Source of the DNA: Desulfobulbus sp.
GTDB taxonomy: Bacteria > Desulfobacterota > Desulfobulbia > Desulfobulbales > Desulfobulbaceae
Assembly (NCBI GenBank): GCA_030600525.1
Contig: JAUVLX010000196.1
Span: 1 to 6,684, forward strand
Direction: 5' to 3'
Length of the DNA stretch: 6,684 nucleotides
The notes beneath the pieces are model-generated. The model searched no databases. It was not told the DNA's origin and worked only from the letters and a program-made list of their open reading frames with translations. Both the position numbers and the translations under genes were made by a program. Positions 1-5,080 of the stretch are shown one piece after another (within the stretch, counting starts at the first letter, position 1; every line of letters begins with the position of its first letter).

Positions 1-205
1 ACGCAGGAACTATTTTGATTTTTGGGCAATAAGCAGATACCAGCTCAGGCAAGCCGGAATTAGGAACAACAACATAGAAACTACAGGGATTTGCACTAAG
101 TGCAATGAACGTTTTTTTTCCTACAGAAGAAGCACAGCAATAGGAGAAAAATATACCGGTCGCAATGGCTCAATCATCAGCCTTCCGGAAGCAGAGCACG
201 AGTAG
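1..205 (+). CDS. pgeF: PgeF/YfiH-type multicopper polyphenol oxidase (laccase domain), C-terminal fragment
   Basis: The reading frame is open from base 2, enters from the left edge, and stops at TAG 203-205, giving the last 67 residues. The visible part matches the C-terminal end of the Cu-oxidase_4 (YfiH/PgeF/YlmD) family: an FDFWAISRYQLRQAGI helix, then ETTGICTKC with a CxxC, then NERFFSYRR, and finally a TGRNGSIISL strand before a short acidic tail. Members of this family have been described as laccase-like oxidases, as purine nucleoside phosphorylases/adenosine deaminases, and as peptidoglycan amidation-fidelity factors (PgeF). The His/Cys metal site lies upstream and cannot be checked here. 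A run of eight T (112-119) falls inside the Arg-Phe-Phe-Ser codons and does not break the frame. The gene converges on the minus-strand EEP gene with 12 bases between stop codons, and I see no hairpin terminator in that gap. The family call is fairly sure; which activity applies is not. Confidence 0.85.
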   Translation, partial: RRNYFDFWAISRYQLRQAGIRNNNIETTGICTKCNERFFSYRRSTAIGEKYTGRNGSIISLPEAEHE

Positions 206-217
206 AACAAAACTACC

Positions 218-991
218 CTACATAAACTCAAAATCACAAATCAATGGTGCATGGTCAGAAAAGGTGACCGAAGGAATCTGAAAATTCACCACCTTCAACT
301 CAGGACTGTGAAGGATAAAATCAAGCTCCATTTTAGGCGTACGGCTGGGGAAGGAAGGAAGCTTTTCCGGGTTGGCACTCACCAGTCCAGTGGCACCAAG
401 AAAAAGGTCAAGCTCTCGTTTTCCCCAAAGAACATTAAAATCACCTGCTAAAATTACAGGACGATCCACTTCTCTGATAAGCCGATACAGCCTCTCCAAC
501 TGGTATTGTCGATTCCGAAATGTCAGTGACAAATGAACCAGAAAGACGGTAACCCTTTCCATGCATGCCTGGATTATGAGCCGTTTGACCCCTTCCTCAA
601 AATAGTGAAAGCGATGACTGATTATTTCGTCATGAGCCAAAATAGCATTACCCTGCGTTCTTAACAAAGGAATCCGTTTCGCTACTGAACCAAAGGCATA
701 CTTAGTTTCAATAACGTGATACAACTTCAGTTGATCTGCTATTTTTTGGGCCTGACACTGCTGCTCAGTTCGAAAAGAACCTCCGTCCACCTCTACCAGC
801 CCAAGGACATCAGGCTGCACGCTTTTAATAAAGGACACGATTTTTGCCAGTTGGCTTCCGGAGCGCTTCAGATACCCGGCATAAGGGAAAGGAAGATGAA
901 AACGGGTACCGTTTCCGGCAGCATAGCGAATGTTGTAGAGAAGAAATCGCAAAGCCCGTTCATCTTTTGGGACCACAATCGTATTAGCCAC
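218..991 (-). CDS. Endonuclease/exonuclease/phosphatase (EEP) family hydrolase
   Basis: This 257-residue protein carries the full set of EEP-fold catalytic motifs in order. They are LLYNIRY (Asn20), DVLGLVEVD (Glu67), QGNAILAHDEI (113-123), FLVHLSL (His153), VILAGDFNV (Asp184 and Asn186), ELDFILHS (Asp224) and FSDHAPL (Asp246-His247). It is therefore expected to be an active Mg2+-dependent phosphodiesterase or phosphomonoesterase. No signal peptide or membrane segment is visible, so it should be cytoplasmic. The substrate cannot be read from sequence: the fold covers ExoIII-like nucleases, lipid and inositol phosphatases, and CCR4-type deadenylases. The start is GTG at 989-991, inside the 3' end of pcnB. 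The two genes overlap by 8 bases, and a GAGG motif lies 4 bases upstream, which suggests translational coupling. There is no later Met before the first catalytic strand. The gene ends at TAG 218-220, facing pgeF. Family assignment is secure; function is open. Confidence 0.9.
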   Translation of the reverse strand: MANTIVVPKDERALRFLLYNIRYAAGNGTRFHLPFPYAGYLKRSGSQLAKIVSFIKSVQPDVLGLVEVDGGSFRTEQQCQAQKIADQLKLYHVIETKYAFGSVAKRIPLLRTQGNAILAHDEIISHRFHYFEEGVKRLIIQACMERVTVFLVHLSLTFRNRQYQLERLYRLIREVDRPVILAGDFNVLWGKRELDLFLGATGLVSANPEKLPSFPSRTPKMELDFILHSPELKVVNFQIPSVTFSDHAPLICDFEFM

Positions 992-2366
992 GATTCCTCA
1001 GCCCAAAGACGCCTTGCTTTTTACTGCTAAATGCAGGATTAACACCTCCCCTGCCGGTTTTTTTGCTCCTTTCCTCGTTTTCAGGCTTAATAACAACAGC
1101 TTCTGGCTGCTCCTGCTCGCGAAAAAAAGATTGCGGCTCGACCTCCTCCCCCATCCCTAAAGATTCACGGTAGATCGCATAAAAACGGGTACAGTCATGA
1201 TAATAGCTCTTTCGCTTCAACCATTTGGGTATGTTACCCCCGTTTTCCAACTGATGAAAGGTCGGTAGATTGACGAGCAGAATGGCAAGCGCATCCTTTG
1301 CCATCCGCTTAACATTAAACTGTTCCCCTATATAGGCATCAAGATCAGCACGAATCTTCCTGTTTAATAAATGATACCCCTTACCACGAATCTGGACTTC
1401 AAGGAGATTAAAACGACGAATTGCCCAGGGAAGAAGTAGAGCTGCAAATAACATATATTCTGGAATCACAACTTGTCTTTTTTCATTACCCAAACCATGC
1501 AGCCTGTCTAACACCTTTAAAAGGCTATAAAGTTCATTTACTATATCCTGCCGATCCTGACTATTGAGACACGTTTTATATAATGGAAAGAGGGTTTCCC
1601 AGATGTTATTTTCGATACAAAGCTGCGCCCACGGTTGGCTAGCCCCTGACTGCAGGTCCTTCAAAATTTCATCACGAACACGTGATACAGGGCAAAGCAA
1701 AAGCTTATCTGCATGCACACCTATGGCATCTCGGGTAGGGAAATCTATAGCAAACCCCTTTCTGGCAGCATGGCGGATTGCTCGCATTATACGTACAGGA
1801 TCACGCGTAAATCGACGATGAGGATCGCCAACCATACGTACCACACCGGTATTCAGATCATCAACACCACCAATGTAGTCAATAATCGTATTGGTCTCAA
1901 TTTCGTAAAACAGAGCATTAATGGTAAGATCCCTGCGAAAGGCATCCTCTGCCAGGGTACCAAAGGTATTGTTATGGGCCAGGACCTGTTGGGGACCATT
2001 GAGGTCATGTTCACTTTGTGACCGCAGGGTGGAAACCTCTATAATCTTGTTGCCGCGGAAAAAAACCTGCACTAAACGAAAACGTCTGCCAATTGTTCGG
2101 CTGTTACGAAAGAGTTTACGCAGCTGCCCAGGACGAGCGTCCGTTGAGATATCGAAATCCTTGGGAGTCTTACCAAGATAAAGATCACGCACCCCACCAC
2201 CAACAAGGTACCCTTTGAAACCGGCATCACGAAGCCGGTAAAGCACTTTCAAGGCTTCGATGTCCAGCTGCGATTCGCGAATAGAATGTTCAGATTCGGG
2301 GATGATCAGCGGTTCACGCCCCTGATATCCCCGGTCCAGATCTACGATTGATGAGTCCGTGTTCAT
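984..2366 (-). CDS. pcnB: Poly(A) polymerase I (polynucleotide adenylyltransferase)
   Basis: This 460-residue class II nucleotidyltransferase is expected to add 3' poly(A) tails that mark RNAs for decay. The N-terminal region IIPESEHSIRESQLDIEALKV resembles the stretch before the catalytic core in E. coli PcnB. The core has GYLVGGGVRDLYLGK (52-66) and the metal-binding DFD (Asp70 and Asp72). It is followed by TIGRRFRLVQV (91-101), the element generally used to tell PcnB-type poly(A) polymerases from CCA-adding enzymes. EDAFRRDLTINALFYEI (130-146) and RFTRDPVRIMRAIRHAARKGF (175-195) complete the neck and RNA-binding core. The tail from about 410 is low-complexity, first rich in Glu/Gln and then in Lys/Arg, as is common in PcnB. 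The length is near the family norm. ATG at 2364-2366 is used; upstream is only a weak GTGAG at short spacing. It lies 33 bases after the nitronate monooxygenase gene and overlaps the EEP gene by 8 bases. A CCA-adding role is the main alternative but is less likely given the signature. Confidence 0.92.
   Translation of the reverse strand: MNTDSSIVDLDRGYQGREPLIIPESEHSIRESQLDIEALKVLYRLRDAGFKGYLVGGGVRDLYLGKTPKDFDISTDARPGQLRKLFRNSRTIGRRFRLVQVFFRGNKIIEVSTLRSQSEHDLNGPQQVLAHNNTFGTLAEDAFRRDLTINALFYEIETNTIIDYIGGVDDLNTGVVRMVGDPHRRFTRDPVRIMRAIRHAARKGFAIDFPTRDAIGVHADKLLLCPVSRVRDEILKDLQSGASQPWAQLCIENNIWETLFPLYKTCLNSQDRQDIVNELYSLLKVLDRLHGLGNEKRQVVIPEYMLFAALLLPWAIRRFNLLEVQIRGKGYHLLNRKIRADLDAYIGEQFNVKRMAKDALAILLVNLPTFHQLENGGNIPKWLKRKSYYHDCTRFYAIYRESLGMGEEVEPQSFFREQEQPEAVVIKPENEERSKKTGRGGVNPAFSSKKQGVFGLRNRG
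989..1000 (-). promoter_or_regulatory. Ribosome binding site and GTG start of the EEP gene within the pcnB 3' end
   Basis: On the minus strand the sequence reads TGAGGAATC followed by GTG. The GAGG motif (999-996) serves as Shine-Dalgarno with a short 4-base spacer. The GTG (991-989) is out of frame with pcnB, whose TAA stop is at 986-984. The combined string GTGGCTAA is an 8-base start/stop overlap typical of translational reinitiation. The overlap is seen directly; the coupling is inferred. Confidence 0.6.
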
Positions 2367-2399
2367 ACACTCACTACAAATGTTTTATACAAGGCCTCT

Positions 2400-3392
2400 T
2401 CAAACAGCCCCGGATTCGTTTTTATTTGTTTTTTCTTTGTAAACAGATTCGGCAGCCGTAACAAAACGATCGAAAATTTCACGTACAGGTAAAATCTCTT
2501 TCATTTTAAAGGTATTCGACCCTGAAAAAAACAAACCATTTTCAATGTCCCCGTCAAAGGCAGCCATCAACCTGTCATTAATGCAATATTTATAACTGCA
2601 TTTTTTAAGGCACTTGAACCTGCATTTCTCCACTGAGACATCGCCGCCTTTTTCCATTTTCTCAATGAATGGAGTTTTCACAGCTCGTCCCGTCATCCCC
2701 ACAGGGGATGGCACTAAAACAATATCATCCTCTTGGGCTTTCAGGTAAGCCTCTTTGAACTCCTGAGAAACCGAGCACTCTTCACTAAGTACAAAGCGGG
2801 AAGCGATCTGGATACCGTCAGCACCGTAGTCATCCATCATCTCAGCCATCTCAAAGCCGTTTGTAATACCACCTGCTGCGATCAGCGGCACCTTAGAAAC
2901 CACCTTACGGATCTCCGGAAACATATCCCGCAGTTTTTGGTCCGTACCAAGATGCCCACCGGCTTCAGTGGCTTCGGCAATGATGGCAGCTGCGCCAAGC
3001 TTTTCGGCCAACTTTGCGAAATTGGGAGAAGAAACGATCGATATGATCGGAATATTATATTTTTTCCCAATCTTGAAAATATCCCTGGAAAATCCGGCAC
3101 CAGTAATAATCATGTCTGCACCGGCCTCTATGGACCCTATGACCAATTCATAAAAGTCCTTCATCGCATACATTATATTTACAGCAATTATGCCCTGAGT
3201 GGCATTTTTAGCCTTACGAATATCTTCCTTTAATTCATCGACAGGGATTGCAGATCCCCCTATCGTCCCTATTCCACCACACTCGGCAACAGGTACAGCC
3301 AGGGCCGAGGTTGAAACGCGAACAGACATTCCACCCTGGATAAGAGGTACCTTGGCTATAAACGAGCCTATTTTTAATTCTGGCAATTTCAT
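2400..3392 (-). CDS. Nitronate monooxygenase / FabK-like FMN-dependent oxidoreductase with a C-terminal Cys cluster
   Basis: This 330-residue TIM-barrel flavoprotein belongs to the 2-nitropropane dioxygenase (NMO) family. Visible elements are PLIQGGMSVRVSTSALAVPV (16-35), CGGIGTIGG (38-46), the FMN/active-site element EATEAGGHLG (140-149, with His147), PLIAAGGITNG (169-179) and DGIQIASRFVLSEEC (192-206). Near the C-terminus are four cysteines spaced C-x3-C-x3-C-x4-C (257, 261, 265, 270), followed by INDRLMAAFDGDIENGLFF and GSN. A similar Cys-rich segment occurs in NMO homologues of anaerobes. The family oxidises nitronates or, in FabK, reduces enoyl-ACP. There are no fatty-acid genes nearby, so FabK is not favoured, but the true substrate is unknown. 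The start ATG (3390-3392) has AAGAG six bases upstream (3403-3399). It is first in an apparent operon with pcnB and the EEP gene, transcribed away from hisS. Confidence 0.88.
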   Translation of the reverse strand: MKLPELKIGSFIAKVPLIQGGMSVRVSTSALAVPVAECGGIGTIGGSAIPVDELKEDIRKAKNATQGIIAVNIMYAMKDFYELVIGSIEAGADMIITGAGFSRDIFKIGKKYNIPIISIVSSPNFAKLAEKLGAAAIIAEATEAGGHLGTDQKLRDMFPEIRKVVSKVPLIAAGGITNGFEMAEMMDDYGADGIQIASRFVLSEECSVSQEFKEAYLKAQEDDIVLVPSPVGMTGRAVKTPFIEKMEKGGDVSVEKCRFKCLKKCSYKYCINDRLMAAFDGDIENGLFFSGSNTFKMKEILPVREIFDRFVTAAESVYKEKTNKNESGAV

Positions 3393-3600
3393 GCAAATCT
3401 CTTGGGTTAGAGGGCTAAAATATCTACAGTCGCTGAAGCTGGTAACACTTCATCCAGCATCGGCAATTTGTTGCTAAGCCTCAATACAACAACAAACACT
3501 ACCCGGTGTCTGACCTTGTAATATTACCTTTTCAACGACTCTATAATCTAAATACCAAACTACCAACATAGTCTTTTTACCAGAAATGCGCCACACCGAC

Positions 3601-3630
3601 TTGACTTTTCGTCCATTTTGCAGTTAGATT
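3601..3630 (+). promoter_or_regulatory. Candidate sigma-70 promoter for hisS
   Basis: TTGACT at 3601-3606 matches five of six -35 consensus bases. TAGATT at 3625-3630 matches four of six -10 bases, with an 18-base spacer. Initiation near 3637 would give a leader of about 70 bases before the TTG start at 3708. If this promoter is real, translation from the TTG at 3618 is impossible on its transcripts, since that codon lies inside the spacer. This is a consensus match by eye only. Confidence 0.4.
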
Positions 3631-3696
3631 TTTGTCTTTTTTTATTAAAATTGAGTATCGTCAATGTACATAATGCAAGTTTTCTGCAGTCACAAT

Positions 3697-3700
3697 GGAG
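3697..3700 (+). promoter_or_regulatory. Ribosome binding site deciding the hisS start
   Basis: GGAG at 3697-3700 stands 7 bases before TTG 3708-3710, an ideal spacing. The alternative in-frame TTG at 3618 has only GTCCATT upstream and no Shine-Dalgarno motif. The RBS therefore supports the shorter protein. Confidence 0.75.
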
Positions 3701-3707
3701 CACCTCT

Positions 3708-4973
3708 TTGAAAATTCAGGCTATAAACGGATTTAAAGACATTCTGCCAGACAATGCCCTCCTCTGGCAACATATCGAACAACGGGCCAGGGATATTTTT
3801 CAACGATTCGGCATGCGAGAAATCAGAGTACCGATCATGGAAAAAACCGATTTGTTTGTCCGCTCCATCGGCGAGGCAACAGATGTGGTTGAAAAGGAGA
3901 TGTACACCTTTACCGAAAAGTCAATCACCATGCGTCCGGAAGCCACCGCCTCGATCATGCGGGCTTTTATAGAACACGGCCTGCATGTGCAACAACCTGT
4001 CCTGCGGTTATTCACTATCGGACCGATGTTTCGCCATGAACGTCCGCAGAAGGGGCGTCAGCGTCAATTCCACCAGCTCGATGCTGAAATCATAGGTGCC
4101 CAGGAACCGCAAGTTGACGCTGAGCTGATAGCCATGGGTCAAATGCTGCTTGATGAACTTAACATCAACACCAGCCTTGAAATCAACTCGCTTGGATGCA
4201 CGGTATGCAGGCATCCCTACCGTGCAAAGCTCGTCAAATACCTGGAGCAACACCACGATGCACTTTGCGATGATTGCAAACGCAGAACCCATACCAATCC
4301 GCTCAGGGTACTGGATTGCAAAAAATCCACCTGCAAAGCACTGGCCAAAGATGCCCCATCCATATTGGATAGCCTTTGCGAAAACTGCAACGAACACTTT
4401 TCTCTTGTCCAACAGGCGCTGCAGGATCTGGGCATCTCCTACACTCTCAACCGTTTCATGGTGCGTGGACTGGATTACTACACCCAGACAACTTTTGAAT
4501 TCCTGACCAGTGACCTGGGAGCACAGGCGGCTGTTGGTGCCGGCGGAAGATACGACGGATTGATTGAGCAACTCGGTGGTCCAGCCCTTCCTGGTATTGG
4601 TTTTGCCATGGGCATCGAGCGCATTGCCCTGTTGATGGAACAAAAAGACGACAGCAACCGCCTCACGCAAGATATTGATTGCTTCATCGCCGCACTTGGC
4701 CAGGAGGCAAGCCAGCCATGCGCCCAACTGACACATCAACTCAGGCTGCGAGGTATAAAAGCAGCCATGGATTACAGTGGCCGCCGCCTCAAGGCACAGA
4801 TGAAACAGGCCAACCGCGTTCACGCTCGGTTTGTACTGATCGTCGGCGAGGACGAACTGGAACAACAGAAGGCTGTTCTCCGTGATATGAAAACCCAGGA
4901 GCAGCACTCTTTTTCCCTTGCCGGATCTATCAGCGAGCAAAGCGAACGGTTAATGCCCCTGCTGTGCGCTTAA
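3708..4973 (+). CDS. hisS: Histidine--tRNA ligase
   Basis: This class II aminoacyl-tRNA synthetase charges tRNA(His) in the cytoplasm. From TTG 3708 it is 421 residues, near the 424 of E. coli HisRS, and begins KIQAINGFKDILP as family members do. Seen in order: the MRPEATAS histidine/ATP loop (75-82), motif 2 FRHERPQKGRQRQFHQ (108-123), the HisA motif MVRGLDYYTQTTFEF (251-265), AAVGAGGRYDGL (274-285), and motif 3 PGIGFAMGIERIALLM (295-310). The anticodon-binding domain runs from about 323. Between motif 2 and the HisA motif is a cysteine-rich insertion with pairs at 164/167, 187/190, 204/209 and 224/227. Comparable insertions are known in many bacterial HisRSs and may bind metal. The usual Gly of RPEGT is Ala here, while the Glu that contacts histidine is kept. 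A longer frame from TTG 3618 would add 30 unconserved residues and lacks an RBS. aspS follows on the same strand after 107 bases. Confidence 0.95.
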   Translation: MKIQAINGFKDILPDNALLWQHIEQRARDIFQRFGMREIRVPIMEKTDLFVRSIGEATDVVEKEMYTFTEKSITMRPEATASIMRAFIEHGLHVQQPVLRLFTIGPMFRHERPQKGRQRQFHQLDAEIIGAQEPQVDAELIAMGQMLLDELNINTSLEINSLGCTVCRHPYRAKLVKYLEQHHDALCDDCKRRTHTNPLRVLDCKKSTCKALAKDAPSILDSLCENCNEHFSLVQQALQDLGISYTLNRFMVRGLDYYTQTTFEFLTSDLGAQAAVGAGGRYDGLIEQLGGPALPGIGFAMGIERIALLMEQKDDSNRLTQDIDCFIAALGQEASQPCAQLTHQLRLRGIKAAMDYSGRRLKAQMKQANRVHARFVLIVGEDELEQQKAVLRDMKTQEQHSFSLAGSISEQSERLMPLLCA

Positions 4974-5080
4974 CCTAAATACAATATTTTCAGCACTATT
5001 GTTCTTTCACCAAAACGGACAGTTTGCGCTGCAACGCGCCGTTTCCGGCTTACCCCGGCGGCCTTTTTCTGGAGAAAACT
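4974..5080 (+). other. hisS-aspS intergenic region with potential RNA hairpins and a T-run
   Basis: The 107-base gap can form an outer stem AAACG/CGTTT (5013-5017 with 5040-5044). This encloses a GCGC/GCGC stem (5026-5029 with 5036-5039) with loop TGCAAC. A competing hairpin is GCCG-TTTC-CGGC (5038-5049). A further pairing is CGCCG (5037-5041) with CGGCG (5056-5060), followed by GCC and TTTTT (5064-5068), just before the aspS RBS. This resembles a weak intrinsic terminator or attenuator, but the stems are short and partly exclusive. Its function is inferred; it could simply be a GC-rich spacer. Confidence 0.3.
5071..5074 (+). promoter_or_regulatory. Ribosome binding site deciding the aspS start
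   Basis: GGAG at 5071-5074 lies 6 bases before ATG 5081. The next in-frame ATG at 5090 would be 15 bases away, so 5081 is preferred. Confidence 0.75.

Larger units (their letters stand above)
3393..3707. other. Divergent intergenic region between the NMO-pcnB-EEP cluster and hisS
   Basis: This stretch of 315 bases between divergently transcribed genes must hold the promoters for both sides. On the plus strand there is one fair sigma-70 candidate (3601-3630) and an AT- and T-rich stretch at 3624-3650. On the minus strand I find no -35/-10 pair with good spacing; an AT-rich area around 3519-3550 is the most likely location. A perfect 10-base palindrome, GTAATATTAC, lies at 3518-3527 between the two transcription units and could be an operator or chance. 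No tRNA, small gene or strong hairpin is visible. The in-frame extension of hisS from 3618 to 3707 is treated as non-coding leader. Confidence 0.6.

Noticed and set aside
112..119. Run of eight T as a possible frameshift or slippage site in the pgeF fragment
   Set aside because: The frame is intact through it and reads the conserved ERFFSYRR segment, so there is no sign of a frameshift.
206..217. Shared bidirectional terminator between converging pgeF and the EEP gene
   Set aside because: The 12-base gap and its surroundings show no inverted repeat or paired T-runs.
716..1030. Plus-strand open frame of 104 codons across the pcnB-EEP junction
   Set aside because: It is antisense to two genes with clear catalytic motifs, and its product has no recognisable features.
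2733..3233. Plus-strand open frame of 166 codons opposite the NMO gene
   Set aside because: It is a shadow of a well-supported flavoprotein gene, with no domain-like sequence.
3669..3674. CATAAT as a second -10 element for hisS, with TTGAGT at 3651-3656
   Set aside because: The spacer would be only 12 bases, too short for a sigma-70 promoter.
4008..4940. Minus-strand open frame of 310 codons opposite hisS
   Set aside because: It lies wholly antisense to hisS, which has every HisRS motif. Its translation shows no recognisable domain and it has no convincing RBS. Long antisense frames are common opposite conserved genes with biased codon use.
4980..4985. TACAAT as a -10 element for a separate aspS promoter
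   Set aside because: It matches five of six -10 bases, but no acceptable -35 element is found 15-19 bases upstream.
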